A stretch of DNA of 64,000 nucleotides from Pachyseris speciosa (lineage: Eukaryota > Cnidaria > Anthozoa > Scleractinia > Pachyseridae): the NCBI GenBank assembly GCA_016490735.1, contig JAEMWC010000161.1, positions 62,001 to 126,000 on the forward strand. Reading direction: 5' to 3'. Numbering within the stretch: position 1 is the first letter of the stretch; each line of letters begins with the position of its first letter. The notes beneath the pieces are model-generated. The model was not told where the DNA came from and searched no databases. It saw only the letters and a list, made by a program, of their open reading frames with translations. Position numbers and translations under genes: made by a program. Below are positions 1-11,078 of the stretch, piece after piece.

Positions 1-150
1 AACATGAGGCTTGGGTATGAAATGTGTCCGGAAAACAAGTTTGATCAACAATATCTTAAACAAGATTGCATAGAACAGCATGAAATTTTCCCTGAAAGCA
101 AATCACGATGGGTACTCTTGCCTTAGCATAAAAGTTGAATCGCGTGACAT
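1..150 (-). repeat. Left half of a dispersed repeat split by Polinton A
   Basis: This stretch matches, with substitutions, the reverse complement of about 25290-25435, for example the shared stretches TGAAATGTGTCC and GCAAATCAC. The match continues in the flank on the other side of Polinton A (19671 onward). So the window begins inside a repeat copy into which Polinton A inserted. The repeat family itself is not one I recognise, and no coding frame is evident in it. Confidence 0.85.
145..150. repeat. Left target-site duplication of Polinton A (TGACAT)
   Basis: The six bases before the left terminus are TGACAT; the six after the right terminus (19671-19676) are TCACAT, one mismatch apart. The unsplit paralogous repeat at about 25290 reads through TGACAT once. 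This matches the 6-bp duplications known for Polintons. Confidence 0.85.
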
Positions 151-925
151 AGTAGTATAGGACATGGGGGTACGAGATCATTTTTCAAAAAAATGGTTTT
201 ACTGTTTCTTCAAAAAATAGTAAAACCATTTTTTTTGTAAAACTATATATTTGTTTTTATTTTTCAATTGTTTTTTCAATATATGGTCGATGTGGGATTT
301 TGGCAGCGCAGCGCAGCGAGCAGGGGATGAAAATCCCAACATCGAAACCGCGCAATCTTGGTGGGAAATTTGAGTAGAGAAAAGCGAAGCTTTGGCGCGT
401 ACTCAAATTGCATCATATAATGGTCGATTATATCTGTAAAACAATCTGAAATATTAATTTAGTCAAAAATGGAAAACTATATATTGTTCAAAAAACAGTA
501 AAAATAATTTTACCAAGCGAAGCCTTGCATTGGGGAAAAAAAGCGAAGCTTTTTTGAGGCAGTGAAATTGAGATTTTCTCGAAGAGAAAAGATCAAGAGG
601 GGCAGGGTTTTTTGCAAATCATTTAATGAAACAGCTAATTTTAATAGTTTTGGCGATAAATGGTATTAATCAGCAGTATTCCCCGAGAAACAGCTATTTT
701 CAATAGTTTAAACCATTAAATAAAATAGTTTCGTATTATCGGAGAAAATACCATTTTCAACAGTTTTAGTCATCAACCCAAAGATACTTAAAGATTTGTC
801 ACTATAGTATATTGGAGGATGTGTGAGTATAAGAAGTATGTCCACGCTATAGAAAAGCGTAATAAGAAGGTTAATCGCCAAAATGAAAATAAGACTGAGT
901 CGCGCCAGATGGTTCTCGGTCTTGG
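151..925 (+). repeat. Left terminal inverted repeat of Polinton A
   Basis: It is nearly identical to the reverse complement of 18892-19670. From the tip inward it holds the conserved end AGTAGTATAG, the block GGGGGTACGAGATCA, a hairpin made of two inverted copies of ATGGTTTTACT at about 185-235, a GC-rich block (GCAGCGCAGCGCAGCGAGCA) and a run of A/T-rich stem-loops. At its inner edge are a start codon (819) and about 35 codons of coding sequence. The repeat therefore carries promoter and leader for both end genes. Confidence 0.93.
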
Positions 926-3900
926 AAAATTATATACTGATATTATAAATATGAATAAATCTGAATTGAAAAAATTATCAAAATCACAGCTTATCAAAAT
1001 GTTGCTGAAGCAAAATGTGGTTAAACCGGCGCCAAGTAAGGTGGTTTATACTAACGAGAAAGCAATGAAGAAAGTGTCGACAAAAGAGAAACGTATGAAG
1101 GAAAAATCAAATAGTATCGATGGAAGGTATCAAAAACTAATATCTAATCAATTTAAGATTGATGAACCTTTCGAGAAGAAAAAATCATACAAAATCGACA
1201 AAAAGTATCAAAATCTGATGTCTAATCAAAAGACTAAAATAGAGGAAACTAATAAATTTCTAAAAGGCTACACAAAATCATACTCAATTGAGTTGAAAAA
1301 CAACAAAGACCCACTTATTCAACTACAAAAGACACAAAAGGATATTGAAAAACACATCAAAAATCCAGTGAAATCAATGAAAGGACTAAAATTTGTCGAA
1401 ACACTAAAGGTAACATTCACAAAAATATCAGATGGTGAAATAATGTTTAAGACAGCATATTTTAACAGTCCAACTCAAACAATAATAAATAATAATGAAA
1501 TCAAATCTACTCTCCAAGCAACACGACAAAACATATTAAACAAGGTAGCTGTTTGGATATCTGAGGGATCTGGATGGGTTATGCAATCTGTTGACAGTCA
1601 TTATCTCAATGTTGTGATATATAATCCAATGAAAGGATCATCATATATTAGGCTGCCGCAAGAACTCAGAAATAGCAAGAAGGGATTGATCAATTTGAAG
1701 AATGATGACAATGAATGCTTCAGATGGTGTCATATCAGATATTTAAATCCACAAGCTAAATTCCCACAGAGAATAAAAAAATCTGACAGACAATATATTA
1801 ATAAGTTAGATTATTCAGGAATTGAATTGAATTCCAGTTGCAGTCAAACAATACAATAAAATTGAGAAACAAAACAGTATAAATATCAATGTATTTGGTT
1901 ATGAAAACAAACAACCATATCCAATTTAGGTATCAGAAGAGAAGAATGAAGACTGTTTAAATCTGCTATTGATCACAGAAAATGAAAACATACACTATGT
2001 TTTAATTAAAGATTTCGGCAGATTCATGTATAATAAAATGAAGCACAAGGAAAGAAAACACTTTTGTATGCATTGTTTGCAGTGTTTCATTTCTGAAAAA
2101 ATACTTATTAATCACAAAGAAAACTGCATACAGATCAATGGTACACAAGCCATTAAAATGCCGACTAAAGATAACAATGTATTAAAATTCAACAATTTCC
2201 ACAAACAACTACCGGTACCATTCGTCATATATGCTGATTTTGAGGCTATCACAGAAAAAGTGTCTGGATGCCAACCCAATACTGATAAATCATACACTGA
2301 AGCTTATCAAAAGCATACAGACTGTGGTTACGGATACAAGGTTGTTTGTTGTTATGATGATAAATACACCAAATCACTGAAAACATATAGAGGTGAAAAA
2401 GCTGTGTACAAATTTATGGAAGCCATGTTTGAGGAAGTTGAATATTGCAAAAATGTTATAAAAAAGGAGTTTAACAAACCACTGAAAATGACAATGGATA
2501 ATGAAAAGGAATTTCAAAAAGCTGATAGTTGTCATATTTGTGATAAAAAGTATACTGACACAGATATAAAAGTCAGAGATCACTGTCATATAACTGGAAA
2601 ATACAGAGGATCAGCTCATCAAGATTGTAATCTCAATTTTAAAATAACTGAAAAAATTAATCTTAGATGTTATGACAGCCATTTCATAATGCAAGAAATT
2701 GGCGAGATAGTCAAAAATCACAATTACACAAATAAGAGAGGTGAAAAATGAACATCAATGAAAAATGAACATCAATGCGATTCCCAATAATATGGAAAAA
2801 TACATGGCTTTCATGCTTGGCAATCATTTAACCTTCACTGATAGTTTTCAATTCATGAGCCCAAGTTTGGAAAAACTAGTGAGTAATCTGCCAAAAGAAT
2901 CATTAAAATGTACCTCTCAAAAATTCAAAGGTGAGAAGCTTGATTTGATGTCTCAAAAGGGAGTCTACCCATATGACTATATGGATTCATTTGAAAAATT
3001 CAATGAAAAGCTACCATCAAAAGAAGAGTTTTACAGCATATTAAACAATGAGCATATTTCAGACGAAGATTATCAACATGCTCAAAACGTTTGGAATACA
3101 TTCAAAATAAAAAATATGGGTGAATATCATGATTTGTACCTTAAATCTGACATCCTGCTATTGACCGATGTATTTGAAAACTTTCGAAAAACCTGTCTTG
3201 AATACTACAAGTTAGACCCTTGTCATTATTTCACATCTCCTGGGTTATCATGGGATGCTATGTTAAAGATGACTGATATCAAACTGGAGTTAATGATAGA
3301 TATTGATATGTTTCAGTTTATTGAAAAAGGAATGCGTGGTGGAATCAGTTATATTGCCAATAGATATGGAAAAGCAAATAATAAGTACATGAAAGAGTAT
3401 GATGAGAGGGCGCCCTCAAAATACATCATGTATCTGGATGCTAATAATTTGTATGGTTGGGCAATGAGTCAGTATTTACCAACAGGAGGCTTTAGATGGA
3501 TGACAGAAAAACAGATTAATGAGTTAGACCTGGCTAAATACAAAGAAGACAGTAAAAGGGGTTTAATTCTTGAAGTTGATCTTGAATATAATAAAGAATT
3601 ACATGATCTTCATAATGATTACCCACTTGGACCTGAAAAATTAAATTAACTGAAAGCATGCTATCTGACTATTGTAAAAAAAATAGCAGACAAATACAAT
3701 ATATCAACTGGTTTAGTTCATAAACTCATTCCAACTTTGAAAAATAAGGAGAAGTATGTTCTTCATTACAGAAATCTTGAACTGTATATGGATCTTGGAT
3801 TGAAAGTTACAAAAGTTCATAGAGTACTTGAATTCAATCAGTCTCCTTGGTTGAAACAGTAAAAAGAACAAGTGCTAAAAATGCATTTGAGAAAGACTTT

Positions 3901-4683
3901 TTCAAGTTAATGAATAATTCAGTTTTCGGTAAAACAATGGAGAATCTTAGAAAGAGAGTTGATGTCAGACTTGTGACGGATGAAAATAAATTGTTGAATA
4001 TGACATCTAAACCAACATTTGTCAGCAGTAAGATCTTCAATGAAAATCTTGTGGCGGTGCATAAGATTCAAGAAACACTTTTCCTCAACAGGCCGGCATA
4101 TGTGGGAATGTGTATCTTGGATTTAAGCAAAACGCTGATGTATGATTTTCATTACAACTACATCAAAAATAAGTATGGAGATAAAGCTAAATTATTATTC
4201 ACAGACACGGATAGCTTAACTTATGAAATCGAAGCTAATGATGTGTATCAAGATTTTTGGAATAATAAAGATAAATTTGATAACAGCGACTATCCCGAAA
4301 ACAATCAGTTCTTCGATAAAACCAACAAAAAAGTGATTGGTAAATTCAACGATGAGGCTGCTGGAATTCCAATAACTGAATTCATTGGATTGAGATCCAA
4401 GATGTACAGCTATGTCAAAGATAACCAGAAGGGCTGGAAAACTGCAAAAGGCATCAAGAAGATTGTCATTAAAAATGATATAGCTCATGAGGATTACAAC
4501 AATGTCTTATTTGAGAATAAACAGTTGTATCATAGAATGAAAACCATAAGGAGTCAAAATCATGAGTTGGGAAGTTATGAAATCAATAAAGTGTCATTGT
4601 CCTGTTTCGACGACAAAAGATATATTCTGAAAAATGGCATAGATAGTTTGGCTTATGGAAATTATAATAGCCAGAAACAATAA
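819..4683 (+). pseudogene. Protein-primed DNA polymerase B (Polinton A, broken)
   Basis: Replicative polymerase of the element; known Polinton enzymes are family B and use a protein primer. Four collinear pieces (819-1859, 1969-2751, 2765-3649, 3847-4683) match the intact enzyme of Polinton B. Visible are exonuclease motif I (YADFEAIT), a cysteine/histidine-rich endonuclease VII-like block (DHCHITGKYRG), motif A (YLDANNLYGW), motif B (NNSVFGKTMENLR) and motif C (FTDTDSLTYEI). Breaks: a 5-bp tandem duplication near 1830, a TAG stop at 1927-1929, loss of several codons around exonuclease motif II near 2650, a 17-bp tandem duplication near 2750, indels near 3645 and 3677, and a deletion near 3860. 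The start ATG lies inside the terminal repeat; the first ~35 residues are shared with the VLTF3-like gene at the other end. A second ATG at 952 resembles the natural start in Polinton B and may be the older one. Confidence 0.93.
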
Positions 4684-4752
4684 ATATTTTTGGCTACCAA
4701 ATAGCAAAATAGTGTATGAGAACACTAACCTCTTTATTATATATAGGTTAGA

Positions 4753-5591
4753 TTATTTTCCTCTTCGTGATAAATAAGATTTGCTTTCTTCCATGTGCTT
4801 GGTTATTTCATAAATTAAATCTTCAAAACAATTGCTCATAATGTATTTACATTTATTTTTTTTCATACAACTGTTTCATATTTGTTTGTTTTTCCGACAC
4901 TTGGTACACGCCTGTTGGACTTTTAAATTCAAGACACAAAGCATTGTATTTTCTAGTTGGATTCATTAACATTCAAATCACATTGTCCAGCCATATATCC
5001 TTTGTTATAACTTTTTGATTCTCATATTCGAGCTTATCTGATTTTCACCAAGACCAGCAATCATTAAAGCATCTTCATATTTTTTTTCTGATAAATGATA
5101 CAATCTTGTAGTGTAAATCATTTTCATTTTCAATCAATAGCATATTATTGTTTCTGTCGTTGAACTGCTTGTAATATCCTTGTTTTCTGATTGATGGTAA
5201 TACTTTTGATGTAACCCAATGTTTAAATTTTTCAGCTTCTTGTTTTTTGGATGATAATAAAAGTGAATAAAATCCTGATTCGTTTATAAAAAAACATTTG
5301 AAAGTTTTTCAGCCGTCTCAGCACGAGGGACCGTTTTGTTCCCCGTGAATCAGTGGCCTCAGCACGAGGGACCGTTTTTGTTCACCGTGAATTTGTGATT
5401 ATTTTGAGGTCTCTCAAGATTTTATCATCAGATACAACATGATCTCTGATTGCTTTTCGCGGATTTTTATAGTTGAGAATAGTAGCAATGTCTCTACCTC
5501 TGAACCATATATCATTTTTATCATCAAGATAACAATCTATTGATACATTTAATTCTTTATTATCATAGGAATATTTTTGCATACACATCAT
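4753..5591 (-). pseudogene. BRO-N / VRR-NUC-like nuclease protein (Polinton A, broken)
   Basis: Degraded copy of the intact gene at 35228-36067. The first 69 codons are open and contain the BRO-N core (WFRGRDIATILNYKNP, then HVVSDD). Downstream sequence still encodes, in shifting frames, the nuclease-like half and ends in a TAA at 4753-4755. The 48-bp internal duplication (CAGCACGAGGGACCGTTTTG repeated) is also present here, so it predates the split of the two elements. BRO-N domains occur in large DNA viruses and phages and are thought to bind DNA; VRR-NUC is a PD-(D/E)XK-type nuclease fold. The role in Polintons is unknown to me. Confidence 0.8.
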
Positions 5592-5618
5592 ATATTATAT
5601 ATAAGTTAGATTAATTTT

Positions 5619-6475
5619 TCACATATCTTTTAAATCCCTGAATGGTATCCAACTATTGAAATCATCACTATATCCCTTCCACTTTACTAAAGCTTGTTTC
5701 TTCTTGTAATCCCTCCGAATGAGCTTTATCAATGCGGAAAACATTTTGTTTGGCTTTTTAATAATTCGGGTTCATAAAAACTCCCTTCAATATCTTCACC
5801 TTTAGATCTTTTATTTTATATGTGATTGGATTAGTGTATTGGATCTTATCTATTATGAATAATTCTTCGGTCCAGTTTGGAGTATAACCCTTGTCGAATA
5901 CATTCCGTTTATACTTGGATATTCGAACCTTATCACCTACTTTAAATTTCGTTTATGTTGTAATGTTTCCATTTCACCGTATAAAAAATATACTATTCCT
6001 TCATTCTTTTTCTTTGTGCTTGAATGTTTTGTGTTATTGTACTGTTTTAATATTTTAGGTAATATGTCTATGTATTGTGTATTACCTTGGACAGTGAACT
6101 GCTTCCACATTTTGGACTTGATTGTTCTATTCCATCTTTCAACCACTGAAGACTTTTTCTTCATTCTCGGTGGAGTAAATATGTATCCCATTTTTCTCTG
6201 ACAAGTCCTTCAAGTGTTTGTTATAGAACTCATTCCCTTTATCAACCCATAGATATTGTGGTTTTCTGCCTTCCTTGAATATTGTTTGAAATGCTTCAGT
6301 TACAGTTTCACCCTTTTATCCTTCAGAGGAACAATCCAACCATATTTTCTGAAAACATCAATAACCATTAGAAGATATTTATAACCTTTATTCCATTTAC
6401 TGAATTTTGAATTTCAACAAGATCAGCAGCCCATATTTCATCGATTTTATTTACAATCACACGCCGTCGAGTAAA
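5619..6475 (-). pseudogene. rve-type integrase with chromodomain (Polinton A, broken)
   Basis: Remnant of the element's DDE integrase, collinear with the intact one at 36221-37093. The best preserved part (about 5937-6191) contains SSVVERWNRTIKSKMWKQF, which holds the catalytic glutamate, and QYNNTKHSST. The chromodomain tail (about 5630-5720) and the first catalytic region (about 6400-6460, IWAADLVEI) are recognisable in other frames. Several frameshifts separate them. The stop TGA is at 5619-5621. The gene follows the phospholipase-like gene directly, with overlapping frames as in Polinton B. Confidence 0.88.
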
Positions 6476-6499
6476 GTTGCGTTTATGGTTTTATACAAT

Positions 6500-7304
6500 T
6501 CATCTGCTAATTTTCTTGCTAGTTTTCTTCACTCGATGGCTTTTTCCGTTTTTGAAAGACCGAGACAAGTTTCTGTTTTGTGTTATTAAGAATCTAGCTG
6601 TCTGCCCCCATTTTGGCATTTCACCATATGGTATTTGGTCAAGAGATTTTACAATTTTTCTGTCACAGTCTCCTTTATTTTTTCCCATATCATAACATAT
6701 ATCGTGATATGCTGCTATTTCATCAACTTTATTGTAAGGTTGGAGATTCCATTTTGTAACCTCGCCTGTGTTTTTATCATACTCCAACTGTTGATCGAGT
6801 GGATTATATGGTCCCATATACTTGTTTATCCCAGGCGTCCAACTTGATTTTGTTTCGGTAGCTTACCAATAGCTTTATGAATATCAATAGCACCCCCATA
6901 ATAGTTACGAGCTGTCTTTTTAGCAATATCTGTAATACCATGATGCCCTTGAATGGCCTTACCAAATGCATTCAAGAATTTTTTATTTGTGGCAAATTTT
7001 TGGAACAAGAACACCCTGTGATATAAATCTAGGGTCAAAAAAATCAGCTAAACCAGATCCATAATCTAATCCCTTTTTATCTGTTTTATAACGAATATTA
7101 GGACGCACCTTAGTTGAGAGTTGATTTTAAACCCTCTTTTCCAACTTTAATTATAATCGGTTTAGCTTTATCAAGAGCAAAATCGATGGCTTTTTGTTGT
7201 AGCTTTGGGTTTCTCATTAATTCTGAAACCCCATATCTTCCCATTTCAACCCACTTCTTTGCTAAGAAAGGGACACCATGCTGAAGAAAACCCGTAAGTG
7301 CCAT
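6500..7304 (-). pseudogene. VP1-like phospholipase A2-domain protein (Polinton A, broken)
   Basis: Three collinear pieces (7304-7110, 7038-6826, 6817-6500) in different frames. The last piece carries MGPYNPLDQQLEYDKNTGEV and AAYHDICYDMGKNKGDCDR. This is the calcium-loop plus His-Asp catalytic signature seen in parvovirus VP1 unique-region phospholipases. The first piece (MALTGFLQHGVPF) is an N-terminal segment of unknown function. By analogy with parvoviruses, the enzyme would help virions cross membranes; that role is inferred. Codons upstream of the first ATG (SEGAGLLVSAAD) are conserved with Polinton B and here are in frame with the zinc-ribbon gene, separated by its TAA stop, suggesting an ancestral fusion. 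Confidence 0.85.
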
Positions 7305-7361
7305 ATCTGCGGCTGAAACAAGTAAACCCGCCCCTTCAGACGGGCTATTTAGTTTAAATTT

Positions 7362-7511
7362 TTATTTTTTAACAAATTTAGTTTTTGTGATTCCACATTC
7401 TGCACATTTACATTTCAATATAGTTCGGCCATTTTTAGTCATTTCAAACCGTTCACTCCCTGGTATACATTCAGTAACTTTCTTTTTGTTAATGCAATAC
7501 GATTTTACCAT
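7362..7511 (-). CDS. Small zinc-ribbon protein, DUF5679-like (Polinton A)
   Basis: A 49-residue open frame beginning MVKSYC and ending in KCKCAECGITKTKFV. Residues 6, 15, 34, 36 and 39 are cysteines. The layout resembles the DUF5679 small zinc-ribbon family (KSYC start, CG-T-K end), though the first knuckle is degenerate, so the assignment is tentative. Its counterpart at 37821-37979 is very similar. It is preceded by the promoter-like motif (TATCTAATATAATAATATATG ends at its ATG). Function unknown; possibly a nucleic-acid-binding virion or core protein. Confidence 0.65.
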   Translation of the reverse strand: MVKSYCINKKKVTECIPGSERFEMTKNGRTILKCKCAECGITKTKFVKK

Positions 7512-7532
7512 ATATTATTATATTAGATAATT

Positions 7533-7791
7533 TTAGTATGCCAAATACACATCACCATTATCCTTTATTTCAATGTCTTGTTTAGGGAATATTTTTATGT
7601 CAATACCTTTAAGTCGAATTCTTCGTTCTTCTAACATAATTCTCGTTGTTTCACCGACGTGTAAAATATCATTTCCATTAAGACAATTCCTTTTTAGTCT
7701 TATGATAATAGTTTGATTGGGAGCAGCATTTCTTATTCTAATTCTTTGTTTTTCAGAAAGATTTACATTTATCGCAACTAATCTATTTCAT
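7533..7791 (-). pseudogene. LS-Q domain small protein (Polinton A, start broken)
   Basis: A frame of about 80 codons ending in TAA at 7533 encodes VNLSEKQRIRIRNAAPNQT, then IIIRLKRN, then an LKGIDIKIFPKQ segment. This is the same layout as the N-termini of the genes at 8524-9126 and 9462-9749: an LS..Q helix, an IRL strand, a second TQ-like motif, then a DI.I...Q motif. An ATG at 7791 is set apart from this frame by a one-base change near 7782, so the gene is probably broken at its start. I do not know a named family for this domain. In Polinton B the same slot holds an unrelated-looking 46-codon frame. Confidence 0.6.
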
Positions 7792-7800
7792 ATAAATAAA

Positions 7801-8306
7801 TTATATATTTTCAAAGTAGTCTATGATAAATCTATGATTGTCATTCGCGAATTTGGAGTTATGTATTGTATTTAGAATTGATCTACCTTTTTGTCTCTCG
7901 AGAAGATAATATAGGACCCAATATCCGCATAAAACTGAATCACGCTCTTGCATCTCATCTCCAGCGTATACGAGTTGTTTTTGCTTGTAGCCATATATTT
8001 TTGAATTTCCGTTGGCATCATCAAACCGAATGAGTCGAAGTATTCACAGTATTTATCAAAATTTCTATAACAAACCCAGTGAGTGCCGGGTCCAATTTTG
8101 CTGTCGAGATTAACTATTCCACATTCTTTATTTATTTTATTTGGTAAAGCGTCGCGACTAAAAACTCCTCTAAAATGTTTAATCTTTAACTTTTTTACCC
8201 AGTCCAATAAATCAAAGTTAGATAATGGTCTATTTATGAATCTTAGAGTATTGTCCCAAAATTGGTATTTTTGCCTTGGTAAAGGCGAGTTCGGGCCTAA
8301 AATCAA
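7801..8306 (-). pseudogene. Adenain-like cysteine protease (Polinton A, broken)
   Basis: Maturation protease of the adenovirus C5/Ulp1 type, known in Polintons as PRO. Visible are NRPLSNFDLLDWVKKL, then GPGTHWVCYRN with the catalytic His, then CEYFDSFG with the acidic residue. The Cys-containing motif (ERDSVLCGYW) and the C-terminus (to the TAA at 7801) are in a shifted frame near 7900-7960. The upstream poly-T tracts (8318-8362) correspond to a lysine-rich linker that has expanded as A-runs. The intact counterpart is at 38142-38837. Confidence 0.88.
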
Positions 8307-8523
8307 TCCCGAAGCTGGTTTTTTTTTTTTTTTTTTTGCTTGAAGTTCTTTTTTTTTTTTTCATTCCAAACCAATTGGGTTATCCCATGTACCTACAACA
8401 GGTGGGGATTGCCGTGGAATCAAACCATGTTTTCCTCATCTTTTTTTATAGCGATGTGATCAGGAACGTGAACTGGTAATGATCGTCTCGGACGACTTCT
8501 TTCAACATGTAAACCTTTTCCCG

Positions 8524-9126
8524 TTAATTTCTTAATTGCTTCAATGGCAAGGGGAATTCCAATACTAGCCAATATTGTTCGAGACCCTTTCCTATCTGTG
8601 TTTTTGTTGGATTTATAACAAGTTGTTCACCGGACTGCATTGAACTAACAAGATCAGCCATTTGTCTCGTATTCAACAAATTCTTATAATTCAATAACTG
8701 AGACAATTTGTTGTTTGGAATAAGAAAACCTCCCTTTTGTTTCTTCCCAAATAGTTTATTAATTCCCATACTCCCAAGAGCTGAAAGAGCACCTGTTGCC
8801 AATGCTGGAGCAGTCTTTGTTACAGCTGTAGTTGCATATCGTAATAGTTTTGTTCCAAGAGAAAAAAGACTGCTCCAGAGAGAGCCACCGTGTACTACAG
8901 CTTTTCTGATTTGTGATTTTGATATTTTCAAGTCAGCACCTGTTCCCATTTTTTCAGCTTTCATCAATCTTTTGATCTGTGTCTTTGTCAACATGAGTTT
9001 ATCATTACCGGATAATTCATTATTAGATAATCTTATTGTTATAGCTGAGTTTGATTTAACTGCTCTTAAAAGCTTTTCTTTCTGTCCCTGTGAAAGTTTA
9101 ACACCATGAGGATGATAAGTAGTCAT
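8524..9126 (-). CDS. pVI-like hydrophobic virion protein with LS-Q domain (Polinton A)
   Basis: A 200-residue frame. Residues 1-75 form the LS-Q domain (GVKLSQGQKEKLLRA, ITIRLSNNELSG, LMLTKTQIKRL, DLKISKSQIRKAV). Residues about 80-130 are hydrophobic/amphipathic (LWSSLFSLGTKLL, ALATGALSALG) and are followed by a basic GKKQKGG. Homologous Polinton genes are usually counted as minor virion proteins; similarity to adenovirus pVI or pX is an inference from layout. The end (from about residue 178) diverges from Polinton B because of a one-base deletion near 8580, and conserved codons continue to about 8370 in another frame. Start chosen at the ATG after a good promoter-like motif. Confidence 0.65.
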   Translation of the reverse strand: MTTYHPHGVKLSQGQKEKLLRAVKSNSAITIRLSNNELSGNDKLMLTKTQIKRLMKAEKMGTGADLKISKSQIRKAVVHGGSLWSSLFSLGTKLLRYATTAVTKTAPALATGALSALGSMGINKLFGKKQKGGFLIPNNKLSQLLNYKNLLNTRQMADLVSSMQSGEQLVINPTKTQIGKGLEQYWLVLEFPLPLKQLRN

Positions 9127-9247
9127 ATAATAATAGATTAGATAAACTATAATTATATTTAAGATAGAGGGGGGGGGGTTTAAATAGTGTTAAAGAATAT
9201 TTATTTTGTATTAGATATTTGAGAAGATAAATGGGATTAGTTTGTAT

Positions 9248-9444
9248 TTAAGATAGTGGTTGATATTCCATCTGTTTCAAAAGAGTGTCATTGTGAATAT
9301 CTTCATCGGAAAAATCCTCATCACTAGAATCTTCTTCATCAGAAAAATCACTGATATCTTCTTCCTCGGGAAAATATTCATCATCAGAAGAATCACTGAA
9401 ATCTTCATCATCGGAAAATCATTGATGTCTACTTCTTTGTTCAT
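9248..9444 (-). pseudogene. Acidic Ser/Asp-rich small protein (Polinton A)
   Basis: An ATG at 9444 follows a promoter-like motif. After about ten codons the frame shifts by one base, and the new frame reads as a repeated acidic tract (SDDEDFSDSSDDEYFPEEED and similar), ending at the TAA at 9248-9250. The tract is built from imperfect copies of a ~27-30-bp unit. The acidic protein of Polinton B (43446-43688) ends in a similar acidic tail but sits elsewhere, so homology is unclear. Function unknown. Confidence 0.5.
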
Positions 9445-9461
9445 ATTTTTATAATAATAGA

Positions 9462-9749
9462 TTAGATTAAATTCAATGGATGATTTTCCAATAGTGTGAC
9501 AGTTCCATTGTTAAATTCAATTATGTCTAAATCATCAAGGGGAAGAGGACCGCGTTCTATATTTTCTCTAATTTGTGTTTCAGATAAAGTGATGTCTGTT
9601 CCTTTATTCAGTTTGTCGATCTGTGTCTCTGTCAATGTAAGTAGATCAGAACCTGTTGATAATCTAATTGTTAAAGATGAATTTTCTTTGTATGCTTTTC
9701 CAAGCTTCTTTTTTTGATCCAGTGAAAGTGTCACTCCATAAGCCGTCAT
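9462..9749 (-). CDS. LS-Q domain protein, acidic (Polinton A)
   Basis: Intact 95-codon frame. Its first 65 residues repeat the LS-Q domain: MTAYGVTLSLDQKKKLGKAY, LTIRLSTGSDLLTLTETQ, DITLSETQIRENI. It closely parallels the start of the pVI-like protein (MTTYHPHGVKLSQGQKEKL) but lacks the hydrophobic part and ends in an acidic tail (DDLDIIEFNN). It looks like a duplicated stand-alone copy of that domain. A promoter-like motif (TATCTACTCTAATAGTATATG) abuts its ATG. No counterpart is visible in Polinton B, where the same position is AT-rich filler. Confidence 0.7.
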   Translation of the reverse strand: MTAYGVTLSLDQKKKLGKAYKENSSLTIRLSTGSDLLTLTETQIDKLNKGTDITLSETQIRENIERGPLPLDDLDIIEFNNGTVTLLENHPLNLI

Positions 9750-9773
9750 ATACTATTAGAGTAGATAAATCTT

Positions 9774-11057
9774 TTACATTGATGTCAGGATTAATTTTCC
9801 ATCAGTCTTTCTCATTTCAACATCCTGTTCATAGAGGACTAATGCGTACACACTATAATCTGTGGTTGTTCCACCACTCAACGTGTATTTAAATGTTAGT
9901 TTCGTCATCCCATCACGAATATCTTTTTTCTGTTTTGTCAGATCAAAATATATGAAACGGAATATGGAACTGAAATTACCCCTGTTTAGAAGAGTAGAAT
10001 CGCTAAACTCATTGATTGCTTCAACGTACTCCAAAACATCTCTGAATACCCTCGATGATTCAGTTGATGGTTTATAATGAACCTCCGGATAATCTTCTCC
10101 ATTTCCAACTTCAAGATGACAACTCGTCATTGTTCTCGGATCAGTTGAAACTGAAACGTGTTATACAAGAATTTATTAGCTGTCTGAGATTCATCATTTG
10201 CGTCGTTGATTATGAATACAAATACATGCCTCGATTTGTTTGTTCCCGTTGAAATACGGAAATTAGCTGTTTGTTGTCTCGTTGAGTTACCCCTCTCAAC
10301 CATCTCTCTCATGTAAGTCCATTTTCTATTATCAAGATATTTAGCCATGTATAATGCTTTTCCTTCCCCATTAAAATAGTACGAGGGACAATTAACTGAA
10401 ATTTGGTGAGTACAACACGACAATCATCTGCAGCCTGCCAAATTAAATTAGCGTCACTTTCAAGTGTTAAGTTCAACTCTATTTTCGAGTTAGGCAAAAG
10501 TTCATTCCACAAACTCTTGAAAAATCCATATCTGTTCAACGGTATCTCTGCATTTACAGTACCAGTACCATTTATCAGTAGTTTACGATGAGAATCCTTT
10601 GTTATAGTTAGCATTATTTGTTCTGTCTTCTGTATTTCTATTTGTGTCAAGATAAAAAAAACTCATTTGTTCCTTGAGAGGAAGCATAACCCTGGGAATA
10701 CTGAAGCACTTTTTTGATGTTTGTCGCTTGGTTAGCATCTCTACATTCATAAACATCAACACCATTCATTTTTACATTTATATTATTAATTAAAGAAAGA
10801 GAGGAATTTACGATGCCATTAGTATCATTAGCGGCCTAATTTCCACCATCTGCAAGCTTCTTTACAATGAAATCAACATTTAAACGAGCATTAAACCAAT
10901 CGAATGGTGCTGTCTCACCGCTGTTGTCAACAACGAATCGATAACCAGTTTTCTTCTGATGAGCATTGTTTGCAACTACAGTATTTAATGCCGTCTCAAG
11001 TTCAAAAACAATATCTTCATATCGTTCAATAAATTTTGAGTCACGATAGTTTGACAT
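9774..11057 (-). pseudogene. Major capsid protein, double jelly roll (Polinton A, broken)
   Basis: Pieces in several frames (11057-10836, about 10765-10583, 10650-10309, 10423-10127, 10130-9774) are collinear with the capsid gene at 39539-40822. Recognisable segments are FELETALNTVVANNAHQ, APFDWFNARLNVDFIVKK, a central LPNSKIELNLTLESDANLIW, VVLTKFQLIVPR, and the C-terminal YFDLTKQKKDIRDGMTKLTF. In Polintons this gene encodes the hexon-like capsid protein. Breaks include a TAG at about 10836 and several indels. It is preceded by the promoter-like motif. Confidence 0.87.
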
Positions 11058-11078
11058 ATACAATTAGGTTAGATAAAA

